Of a DNA stretch of 64,000 nt, positions 1 through 7,392 are shown one piece after another. The DNA is taken from positions 434,001 to 498,000 of the forward strand of contig NZ_AP025226.1 in NCBI RefSeq assembly GCF_020886315.1. Reading direction: 5' to 3'. The position numbers were made by a program, and so were the translations under genes. Position 1 is the first letter of the stretch. The number at the start of each line of letters is the position of its first letter. Under the pieces are notes generated by a model. The model did not search any database. It worked only from the letters and a program-made list of their open reading frames with translations, and was not told the DNA's origin. The stretch is from Saccharolobus caldissimus. GTDB lineage: Archaea > Thermoproteota > Thermoprotei_A > Sulfolobales > Sulfolobaceae.

Positions 1-24
1 ACTTGATCAACCAGGTGAAGAAAG

Positions 25-207
25 ATGAGTGAGACTTTACAATATCAAAGAAACTTAGAGGAGCTAGTAAAACTGCTGAAGATATACTTCATGCTTAATG
101 ACGTTCTGGACTTCGCTGTAAATGAGCTAGACGATAATGCAATAACTGCAGAAATATCCGCAATCAAGGACAGGATCAGAATGATTATCCAGAGGATGAT
201 AAGCTGA
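25..207 (+). CDS. Small plasmid-type protein of unknown function
   Basis: This gene encodes 60 residues rich in Leu, Ile, Asp and Glu, predicted to be two helices. I do not recognise a family. The ATG follows a GGTGA ribosome-binding site by a normal distance. The stop lies 9 bases before the next start, so the two genes are probably one operon. It sits beside the transfer block of the integrated element, so a plasmid origin is likely. Confidence 0.6.
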   Translation: MSETLQYQRNLEELVKLLKIYFMLNDVLDFAVNELDDNAITAEISAIKDRIRMIIQRMIS

Positions 208-218
208 GGTGATTAAAA

Positions 219-692
219 TTGAAAACAGCAGAAATCCTTATATCTTTAAATTCTAAAAATAGAAATATAGAACAAATAGTAGACTTTCCTGACCCTGCAA
301 CATACAATTACCCAGATGAGATAAGACTACCCGACGGAACGCTTTTAATGGGAAAAACGCCAGGTGAGAGCCCACTTGTTATGAACAGGAAGAAATGGAG
401 GCTATATTTTACTGGCGAAGTTATTGATGAAAAGATACCTCCAGTAATAAGGTCTACTCAAAATGGTGTTGTGTACAAATTGCCAAATGATTCTATAACA
501 ATTAGCATTCTGGGTTACATCCAGCAGAACCCTGGATGCACACCTGAAGAAGTTATGGGTTTTATATTAGCGTGGGTACAATCTGAGGGAGTAGATCTTT
601 CTAATGAAGATAGGATGTTCGGTTGGGCTCTTTATGTATATGATGCATTGTCGTTATTAGCCGTCTACGGCCTAATCAAAATAGAGAAATAA
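219..692 (+). CDS. Conserved plasmid-type hypothetical protein, possible winged-helix C-terminus
   Basis: The protein has 157 residues and starts at a TTG preceded by a GAGGTGA ribosome-binding site; no better ATG exists near the beginning. The C-terminal half (about residues 85-157) alternates helices with the pattern of a winged-helix fold, including the stretch NPGCTPEEVMGFIL, but I cannot assign a family. It forms a short operon with the 60-residue gene upstream and ends 16 bases before the convergent VirB6-like gene. No signal peptide or membrane segment is visible. Confidence 0.55.
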   Translation: MKTAEILISLNSKNRNIEQIVDFPDPATYNYPDEIRLPDGTLLMGKTPGESPLVMNRKKWRLYFTGEVIDEKIPPVIRSTQNGVVYKLPNDSITISILGYIQQNPGCTPEEVMGFILAWVQSEGVDLSNEDRMFGWALYVYDALSLLAVYGLIKIEK

Positions 693-708
693 GAAAAAAG
701 AATTTGTC

Positions 709-2559
709 TTAATTTGATTTTTTAGGCGACGTTGCGGGACTGGTAGGTCTATTTAATCTTACGTCTTGATTGTATGTAGCTCCTCTAAACGTTGATAAGC
801 TTATTCCTAATCTTCTTTGTAGGCTCATATCGAAATGCCTTGCAAACAATAAGGTATTCTGTTTTAACGCATCAACAAAAGCATGAAATCTTGATTCTTG
901 TGCTGTTATGTTAGCTACTGCTGATGATTTGCTTCCTGCTATATTATTTCCTCCTATTCTTCCTCTCGAAATTACGGTACCTAAACTTGAATTTCTTGGG
1001 GTTAGTCTTAGACCAGTACCGTAAGTTGTATTCCCTATGTTCAAATTGGAGTTTACAGGAGGCGCAATAACAGGATTAGGATTGTTTATCTGCTTCGGTG
1101 TAAAGCCGGAAGGTAGTGCTGAGTTAACTTGTCCTATAGGTGCTTGTGTCTGTACTGTTTGTCTGTTTATGATTCTCTGTGCTGTAGGAGGAATGACAGC
1201 GTTTTTTATTGATTGTGTTAAGGAAGGCTGTTGAGATTGTTGTAACGTAGTTTGAGGTACTTGTAGTGTAGGTCTGTTAAGTGTTGTAGTTTGAGGTATT
1301 TGTTGCTGCTTAGTGCTCTGCAATACTGTGACCGAACTACCTCCACTATTTGTAGATGAGCCACCCCTTAAACTTCTCGTTATTATCCCTCCACCGCTCG
1401 TACCTATCCCTCCAAACGCTATCCCTGTAGTCCACGGTAGTATCCCCATCGTGAATGGTGCGAAAGCAGCCGCTAACCCGCTCAACAGCCCTGAATCCGC
1501 TAGAATGTATATTGCTCCTGCAGCTACAATTCCCCCTATTGCCATTCCCAATACAAAATATGCTAAAAATTCAACTACTCTTCTTAAGGGTGGCCATAAC
1601 CATAGTGCAGCCAATATAGGCGCTAAAGCAACTACAGCAGATATGATCAAATATCTTGCTAATGCTAAATCAAATGCGATTATGCTCATTTCTAGTAATG
1701 CTGATGTAAAATCTGCAAGAAAGGGTACGAAATAGCCTGAAGCTATCCCTCCTGCTATCCATCCTATTAATGTTCCTATTACTATATTTAGGAAATTCTG
1801 CACATTACTGCTATTTAATATTATAGCTATAATTCCGTTTACTATTTCAGCAAATCCGCTCCATATACTTAGTGCCCCTGCGATTAATATTGCGACAATT
1901 ACAATATCTTTCACTATTGTAACTAAATACCTCATCAACTCGGTTTCCATGTCAAACAGAAAACGCCAAACTGCTAAGATTATTAGACCTATTATTGCTA
2001 TTGCCCCAGCGTATTGGTCTACTAACGAAGCGAGAGAGTTCATTGCCCCACCGCTTGGCAATGTGGTAGCAAAATTGATTATATCAGCAATGAAGTTTAA
2101 TGATATTCCGTTGGACTGTGCATTTGTTGTTATTTGGTTTAGTGCAACGTTTGTAGGTAGAGAAGGTGATGAAAACAGCGAAGACGCTGAGGCCATCAGT
2201 ATGAACATTACAGCTACTAATCCAATCATTTCAAAACCGCGCTCCAGATCCCCCTTTGCAACTAAATATCCGCCATATATAGCTCCTACTCCGAATGCCG
2301 CAATTGCTAAATCTGAAATATAATTAGCTCCAGGGAGAGATAATACAGAAGATGGGATAATGCTGTTTACTTGCGGAACGAAGTAGTTCACAAGAGATAG
2401 TATCAATATCCCTCCTGCAGTAGCCATTATTATTTTTCTGAAGCTTTCACCCAAGTTATGTTCCGCACTAATTTTCCATGCAGCTATGATTATTTCTATA
2501 CCTATAGTTACTAATGCTATCCACTCTGCATATCCCAGTATAGTGTAGACTGCACTCAT
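709..2559 (-). CDS. VirB6/TrbL-like polytopic membrane protein of an archaeal transfer system (CedA-like)
   Basis: This 616-residue protein has about ten hydrophobic segments spread over residues 5-385, many rich in Gly, Ala and Ile. They are followed by a soluble tail rich in Gln, Thr, Asn and Pro (about residues 395-520) and a basic C-terminus. That layout is typical of VirB6/TrbL channel proteins and of CedA in the Sulfolobales DNA-import system. It is the last gene of a minus-strand block that also holds a pilin candidate and a PrgI-like protein, while a VirB4-like ATPase is divergently transcribed nearby. I infer that it forms the inner-membrane DNA channel. Assignment rests on architecture and context, not on a diagnostic motif. 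Confidence 0.65.
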   Translation of the reverse strand: MSAVYTILGYAEWIALVTIGIEIIIAAWKISAEHNLGESFRKIIMATAGGILILSLVNYFVPQVNSIIPSSVLSLPGANYISDLAIAAFGVGAIYGGYLVAKGDLERGFEMIGLVAVMFILMASASSLFSSPSLPTNVALNQITTNAQSNGISLNFIADIINFATTLPSGGAMNSLASLVDQYAGAIAIIGLIILAVWRFLFDMETELMRYLVTIVKDIVIVAILIAGALSIWSGFAEIVNGIIAIILNSSNVQNFLNIVIGTLIGWIAGGIASGYFVPFLADFTSALLEMSIIAFDLALARYLIISAVVALAPILAALWLWPPLRRVVEFLAYFVLGMAIGGIVAAGAIYILADSGLLSGLAAAFAPFTMGILPWTTGIAFGGIGTSGGGIITRSLRGGSSTNSGGSSVTVLQSTKQQQIPQTTTLNRPTLQVPQTTLQQSQQPSLTQSIKNAVIPPTAQRIINRQTVQTQAPIGQVNSALPSGFTPKQINNPNPVIAPPVNSNLNIGNTTYGTGLRLTPRNSSLGTVISRGRIGGNNIAGSKSSAVANITAQESRFHAFVDALKQNTLLFARHFDMSLQRRLGISLSTFRGATYNQDVRLNRPTSPATSPKKSN

Positions 2560-2597
2560 TCTACAACTCTTCAGAAAAAAGTTAAAAAGAGAGGAGT

Positions 2598-2756
2598 TTA
2601 GATCTCTTCTTCCTTTACTATTTTTATATTGTCTAATCTCTTTATACCGGCTACGAGCTTAGGATTTTTAGTTATAAGTATAACTTTTTCAATGTCCTTA
2701 TTTTGCATTAATCTTCTTGCTATTTTCTTATCTTCAATTTCTATCCTGTAATGCAT
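2598..2756 (-). CDS. Small basic protein within the transfer block, start uncertain
   Basis: A 52-codon frame begins MHYRIEIEDKKIARRLMQ and ends 38 bases before the VirB6-like gene, in the same orientation. Reading the same frame further upstream adds about 20 hydrophobic residues (LYLLAWVLIYKI) before a stop codon, but that stretch has no ATG, GTG or TTG. The real product may therefore carry an N-terminal membrane anchor initiated at an unusual codon, or the upstream part may be chance. I recognise no family. Confidence 0.45.
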   Translation of the reverse strand: MHYRIEIEDKKIARRLMQNKDIEKVILITKNPKLVAGIKRLDNIKIVKEEEI

Positions 2757-2887
2757 TATTTTATATATTAGTACCCAGGCTAATAAATATAACCTGATTA
2801 TTGTTGGTATTACTTGTGCTCATTTTAAAATTAGGAAAACAGAATATGCTGTTTCTTTGTATATAAATTTTATCATTCATATTTTTG

Positions 2888-3328
2888 ATGATAAGGCAGA
2901 GCGAGATATTAGTTGACCCCGTTTATGTTTTCGTAGAAGATAAAGTACGTAGATTCGAATCAATATTAGAAAGAAGAATCCCAGAACATATGATAGTACA
3001 GATTACTTACGATTTGAAACAGTTATACAAGCACAATGCAAAATATAAATATAGCGTAACGGCAATAATTGCGTTATTGTACTACTATAAAATGATTAGA
3101 TATAAAGAGGCCCTTCTATTGTTATCAATTTACAGTAAATGGAAGAAAAGGTTCAAAGAGGTACTCAGACTACTAAAAAGAAAAGATAAGATAGAGAAAA
3201 AGAAGATTATTTGCCCTAAGTGCGGTAAAGAAGGGTATCTCATCGTCAGTAGAAATTATATGTACGTTTCACACTATACAAATAAAATAGTTGAAAAATG
3301 TTACATTGGAAGGTTAAAAAATACTTGA
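2888..3328 (+). CDS. Basic protein with a C-terminal zinc-ribbon half-site
   Basis: The protein is about 146 residues, strongly basic and helical, with a C-terminal CPKCG motif near residue 108 and a further Cys near residue 138, suggesting a partial zinc ribbon. The ATG at 2888 is preferred over the in-frame TTG just before it. It is the only plus-strand gene inside the minus-strand transfer block. It could be a nucleic-acid-binding regulator or accessory protein of the plasmid; no family is recognised. Confidence 0.55.
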   Translation: MIRQSEILVDPVYVFVEDKVRRFESILERRIPEHMIVQITYDLKQLYKHNAKYKYSVTAIIALLYYYKMIRYKEALLLLSIYSKWKKRFKEVLRLLKRKDKIEKKKIICPKCGKEGYLIVSRNYMYVSHYTNKIVEKCYIGRLKNT

Positions 3329-3358
3329 AATGGCTTTAAAAACTTTTTGGTATAGGGC

Positions 3359-3697
3359 TTAGATAAAGAGATTCAATACTGTTGCCACTAAAGATATTAT
3401 TACCCCACCTATAATAGAAAACATTAAATCTCTTTTTCCACCCTCCATATCGTGCATCATTGCTATTTTAATTCCAGCAATTAACGCACCGACGCCCACA
3501 CCGCCAACAACTCCTAACCATTGTAAATAGCCTAAAACCGTTGTTAAGGCACTGGAAGCTGTAGGCGGGGCTGTTGGGGTTACTGATACTTGCGCACCCA
3601 CTATTAGTATCTTTACTATTTGTAATATTAGTGCTGATACTAGTGTTAGTCTTATTCTTTTGAACGATACTTTTCTAAGCCACTTCATGCTTCTCAA
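3359..3697 (-). CDS. Candidate conjugative pilin (VirB2/TrbC/CedA1-like)
   Basis: The 112-residue product has a basic N-terminus (MRSMKWLRKVSFKRIR), a first hydrophobic segment (about residues 18-36), a Pro/Thr/Ala-rich linker, and two further hydrophobic helices (about 53-78 and 92-111) separated by a short charged loop MMHDMEGGKRD. A leader followed by two membrane helices around a small polar loop is the signature layout of VirB2-type pilins, which CedA1 and TedC of archaea share. It lies among VirB3-, VirB4- and VirB6-like genes. Start is either the TTG at 3697 or the ATG nine bases later. Confidence 0.6.
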   Translation of the reverse strand: MRSMKWLRKVSFKRIRLTLVSALILQIVKILIVGAQVSVTPTAPPTASSALTTVLGYLQWLGVVGGVGVGALIAGIKIAMMHDMEGGKRDLMFSIIGGVIISLVATVLNLFI

Positions 3698-3715
3698 CCC
3701 AATTCTGAAAAAAGT

Positions 3716-3976
3716 TTATATACTCTCAATCTTCTTAATCGCCTTAACGTTCTTTCTCTCAATAAAGATTAGTTTGCTTAATTTTACTCCACCTTCGACG
3801 ACATCTTCTATCGTAAACTCTTCATCGTTAAGCTTTATCTTATCACCTATTTTTAGTGTAGATGAAAAAAGTGTAATTGGAGCAAGCGCTATTACTTTAA
3901 CTTTCAACATTTTCTGATCCATCCTAACGATCTCACCCATAATTCTTTGACCATTTTGAAGTTCTATCATATACAT
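3716..3976 (-). CDS. Small beta-rich protein, possibly Sm-like
   Basis: The product is 86 residues and beta-strand rich. The opening LQNGQRIMGEIVRMDQKML recalls the Sm1 pattern (Leu-x-x-Gly, Gly-x-Leu, Asp-x-x-Met) and the ending FIERKNVKAIKKI recalls Sm2, but the similarity is by eye only and the middle is longer than usual. The ATG overlaps a GGTGATG ribosome-binding site. The gene is wedged between the surface protein and the pilin candidate in the same orientation, so it is probably co-transcribed with the transfer genes. Confidence 0.5.
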   Translation of the reverse strand: MYMIELQNGQRIMGEIVRMDQKMLKVKVIALAPITLFSSTLKIGDKIKLNDEEFTIEDVVEGGVKLSKLIFIERKNVKAIKKIESI

Positions 3977-3994
3977 ACTCCATCACCAGAATTA

Positions 3995-6334
3995 TCAATA
4001 AATCTTATATTCAGCAGAATCGTTATAGACTAATTTCAATGTAAATGTAATATTGTAAAATTCTATAGGAGTTATGTTGAGATAGTAAGTTCCATAATGG
4101 AATATAATACTGATCGGAAGCTTATTGTAAAGTGTTACATTATAAGTCCCGTTAGGTATCTGCCAGTAAGTGAAGTATCTGTAAGTACTTCCTATATCAC
4201 TTAGATACGTATAGTTACTCTGTAGAAATACTGTGTTATTAAGCCAATATTGTGGCAAATTCTGGACATTTATATAATCGTAAGACCAGTTCGATATCCA
4301 GTACCCGCTTACGGGATAGAAATTTGTTACATTATAATGTTGCCCTATCGTCACATTTACTGGCATTAAGTTTTCCAGAATTAACACTAGATTGGCATTT
4401 ACTTCATATTGAGTTCCGTTACTGTCCCATAAGGCTTGAATTGTATATTGATGCTGATATCTTGCAGATATATTGTGTATATTTTGAGACAATAACTCGG
4501 CTGTAATAGCATAAGCCTCAGCCCTCCAGAACTTAGTATAGTTGTAGTTGAGGTGCTGAGTAACGTTTTCGGTGAACTGTATCGTAAAGTTGTAAATGTT
4601 TTGCGCTAACAGTCTATACTCTGACCATTCTAAGTATTCGAAAGCATAGTTATTACGAAACACTGAGTATGCTGGAGGGTGATTTACGACATATTCCGGA
4701 ACAGGGTATTTCGTTATGCCGATTTTGAACTTAAGAGTATAATTAAGCCCGCCGTATTGGTTCTGAATTACTATAGGCGTGGCATTTATCCAGCCTACTA
4801 AACCCGTATAGTTTCTATTATTGACTATTATATTATAATAACGCATAAGCATCTCTAACGTGTCGTTAGCAAAGACTTTTACGAATTCGCTATACGATTG
4901 ATTCCCCAACATTATATATTTCAAACTGAAAGAATAAGGCCCGTCACCTTTCCTTAAAATATAATATAATGAATTGTTCTGTAGCTGTGTTAACGGAACT
5001 GTGCCGTTATAAGTATAACCGTTACCCTGCAGAAAAACTGTAGAATTCTCTATGAAGTAAGGCACGTAATAATACATTGACGAATAGTCTATATACCAGT
5101 TAGCGTCTGCCGTTCCCGTTGCCCCTCCTAAATATATTGTATATAATCCAGGCTGAAGGTCAGGGTACCAATAAAAGTTTGTTAAACTAACACTTAGCTT
5201 TACATTTTGTCCCGTGTTTAGGTTCGATACATAGGCAGTAACTATTCCGTTGTCCAGTGTTACGTTGAAGTATATGGACTGACCTAAGCTATAATGGACG
5301 TTTAGTCCCACATAGGATATTTCATATTTTACGCTTCCGTCAGATATGAAGAAGTTTATGTTAGGACCTAAGGGATCATATTGAACAACAATAGCGTAAG
5401 TATTAGCTGGGAACGCTACGGATCCGGAATAGGGATATCCGTTGCCGTAAACAGTCTTTTGAATGGTATATGTGTTGAAGACCCATGACGATATATGGCC
5501 GTATGCTATCCCGATGTAAAAACCATCTGCTACAGTAGGTGTGTTAGACTCCGTAGCTCCCCCTATCAATGCTATACTTACTCCCCCTGTGATGTATAGA
5601 TTCTTGCTGAAATATATCAAGCCTGAAGAAGAAGTTTGTGCAGGGACGAAAACTAATTCATTACTTGACACAAAGGGATATGAAGAAGTTGTGCTATACG
5701 ATTGGCCGTATACGTTATAGAAGCCTTCTTCACTGAATGAGCCTCCAGGCCAGATATTGTAAGATGTTCCCTTCAGAAAGACTATTGTTTTGTTAATTAT
5801 ACTTAAAGAATAGCTGATGTTAGTAGAAGGAGCATAAGAATTATTGTATACGGTTACGTTGAATTTAGTTATATTAAATAATAGGTAGTTATGTGTCCAG
5901 CTCTCATTTTCATTAGGGGACAGCGGGATAGTATAGGAATGAAGCGTTTTATATCCCGTAAAAGATGCATTAAGAAACTGTGCTAAGTCTTCTGCCTCCC
6001 AATAAGGTACTGGAGCAATTAGACTTGCATTTAAGCTCAGAATTTTCTTGATTGTAGTAATTATATTTATGTTTCCATACTCCTTGAGTATTGGTATAAA
6101 ATTGTCTTTTGCAAGGTCGCTTAGAGGGGTAAAATTCTGTGCTTCAGCGTATGTTAGAACATCGCGAGGGCTAATAGTTATGTTGTAACTCGATATATTA
6201 TATTGAATGTTTCCGGAAGCGGTAGGGGGACTAGGCGATTGATAAAAGTAATTAATGCTTGAGAATGCTGCTAAAAGTATCATAAATCCTAGGAACATTG
6301 TTGCGTAATATACATATCTACTTGCGAAGCTCAT
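3995..6334 (-). CDS. Large N-glycosylated surface protein of the transfer block
   Basis: This 779-residue protein begins with one hydrophobic helix (about residues 8-28), then is almost entirely extracellular in character: rich in Tyr, Asn, Ser and Thr, with several dozen Asn-X-Ser/Thr sequons. Residues about 195-425 read as a beta-sandwich of the lectin/glucanase kind (GFYIGIAYG, YAIVVQYDP, WYIDYSSMYYYV), like repeats seen in thermopsin-type and other Sulfolobales surface proteins. The start codon overlaps the stop of the PrgI-like gene (ATGA), so the two are translationally coupled. I infer a cell-surface adhesin or mating-contact protein; an S-layer-associated structural role is the alternative. 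Confidence 0.7.
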   Translation of the reverse strand: MSFASRYVYYATMFLGFMILLAAFSSINYFYQSPSPPTASGNIQYNISSYNITISPRDVLTYAEAQNFTPLSDLAKDNFIPILKEYGNINIITTIKKILSLNASLIAPVPYWEAEDLAQFLNASFTGYKTLHSYTIPLSPNENESWTHNYLLFNITKFNVTVYNNSYAPSTNISYSLSIINKTIVFLKGTSYNIWPGGSFSEEGFYNVYGQSYSTTSSYPFVSSNELVFVPAQTSSSGLIYFSKNLYITGGVSIALIGGATESNTPTVADGFYIGIAYGHISSWVFNTYTIQKTVYGNGYPYSGSVAFPANTYAIVVQYDPLGPNINFFISDGSVKYEISYVGLNVHYSLGQSIYFNVTLDNGIVTAYVSNLNTGQNVKLSVSLTNFYWYPDLQPGLYTIYLGGATGTADANWYIDYSSMYYYVPYFIENSTVFLQGNGYTYNGTVPLTQLQNNSLYYILRKGDGPYSFSLKYIMLGNQSYSEFVKVFANDTLEMLMRYYNIIVNNRNYTGLVGWINATPIVIQNQYGGLNYTLKFKIGITKYPVPEYVVNHPPAYSVFRNNYAFEYLEWSEYRLLAQNIYNFTIQFTENVTQHLNYNYTKFWRAEAYAITAELLSQNIHNISARYQHQYTIQALWDSNGTQYEVNANLVLILENLMPVNVTIGQHYNVTNFYPVSGYWISNWSYDYINVQNLPQYWLNNTVFLQSNYTYLSDIGSTYRYFTYWQIPNGTYNVTLYNKLPISIIFHYGTYYLNITPIEFYNITFTLKLVYNDSAEYKIY

Positions 6335-7263
6335 TTTTTACCACCTAATAAACTCCCTAACAAGCCGATGTTTCCCTTCGTTTTCTTTTCTAGCTCTGCC
6401 TTCTTCTTCCGTAATTCCTTAAGCTCACTACTGATTTTACTTTTCAATACCTTATCACTAACAAGCCTTAGTAAAGCAGTATCCTGTAATATCTTCTTTT
6501 CGTAATATTCTAACAAAGCATTGCGGTATTGTACCTTCAACTCTCTCAGTTTCTTCTTATCTGTATTGTTCTGCATCTCTTTCTTTAGTTCTTCTACCCT
6601 TTGTTTCAGCTTATTGATCTCATGATTATCTATTAACACTATTTTTTCGAATTTCCTTAACTCTACATTAGCCTTATTCTTCGCCTTAGTTATATCAGAC
6701 TTCTTTTTGTATAACTCCTTCAGCTTAGCAGATATCTTACTTCTAGATGTCTTATCTGCAGTTTTCATTTTGACTTTTAACTGCTGAATCTTTTGCTCAA
6801 TATCGCTTAGTTCAGCAGTATAGTACTGCACCTCGTAAGTCAGCAACTCCTTCTTCAGCATTAACCTCCTTACTATATCCTTCTCTTCTTTCATTCGCTG
6901 CTTTAACTCAGATATCTTAAGCTCAAGCTCTTCGGGCTTTAGAGAAGTAAGCTGAGTTGCTTGCTGTTTAGTAGGTTGTGTATTAACTTTCACGCCTTTC
7001 GATTTCAGAGTATAGTAGTATATCATTGCTTGTAACTGATTTTCGAAGCTGAGGCTTCTGTCAGGGCCGAACGCTATTATTAATGAAGCTATTATTACTA
7101 TAATTCCTACAATTATGTCATCTACAGTTCCCTTTCGTATGATCCCATATCCGAGCATTCCTCCCAGGGCTAACGGCAATAGTTTCTTTATCTTAAATGG
7201 ACCTAATTTTTCGTTCAATAATGAGGGATCCTTTATTATGGTTACCTCACGTAGCTTTACCAT
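6331..7263 (-). CDS. PrgI/VirB3-like membrane protein fused to a long coiled coil
   Basis: The protein has 310 residues. Residues about 10-85 fit the PrgI/VirB3 pattern: a DPSLLNEKLGPFKIKKLL opening, two close membrane helices (about 28-44 and 50-66), then an ENQLQAMIYYYTLKSKG segment. Residues about 105-300 are a highly charged Lys/Glu coiled coil. VirB3-type proteins sit beside VirB4 in type IV secretion systems, and the VirB4-like gene is the divergent neighbour here. Fusion to a coiled coil is unusual and may give a cytoplasmic stalk or spacer. First gene of the minus-strand transfer operon. Confidence 0.6.
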   Translation of the reverse strand: MVKLREVTIIKDPSLLNEKLGPFKIKKLLPLALGGMLGYGIIRKGTVDDIIVGIIVIIASLIIAFGPDRSLSFENQLQAMIYYYTLKSKGVKVNTQPTKQQATQLTSLKPEELELKISELKQRMKEEKDIVRRLMLKKELLTYEVQYYTAELSDIEQKIQQLKVKMKTADKTSRSKISAKLKELYKKKSDITKAKNKANVELRKFEKIVLIDNHEINKLKQRVEELKKEMQNNTDKKKLRELKVQYRNALLEYYEKKILQDTALLRLVSDKVLKSKISSELKELRKKKAELEKKTKGNIGLLGSLLGGKK

Positions 7264-7282
7264 ACTTCTTCACTGAATTCCT

Positions 7283-7301
7283 GAAAAATGCTTAAATACT
7301 C
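7283..7301 (-). promoter_or_regulatory. Promoter of the minus-strand transfer operon
   Basis: On the minus strand this reads GAGTATTTAAGCATTTTTC and lies about 20-40 bases before the start of the PrgI-like gene. The TATTTAAG core is a plausible archaeal TATA box. Nearly the same sequence serves the divergent VirB4-like gene, which suggests coordinated control of both transfer transcripts. Confidence 0.5.
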
Positions 7302-7360
7302 CTAATTGGTTTGAATTTTTTGTAGTAAACTGGGGAGTTTATCTAGGCTCACGTTTCTGC

Positions 7361-7378
7361 AGTATTTAAGTATTTTTC
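7361..7378 (+). promoter_or_regulatory. Promoter of the VirB4-like gene
   Basis: The sequence AGTATTTAAGTATTTTTC ends 14 bases before the ATG and matches the opposite-strand promoter at 7283-7301 in 16 of 18 positions. The TATA core is about 25 bases from the start codon, consistent with a leaderless or short-leader transcript. Confidence 0.5.
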
Positions 7379-7392
7379 TGAAGTTAGTTGGG

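Noticed and set aside
1037-2323. Several plus-strand open frames opposite the VirB6-like gene
   Set aside because: Composition mirrors the real minus-strand gene (Pro/Thr/Ile-rich antisense), no ribosome-binding sites, and the minus frame gives a coherent membrane protein.
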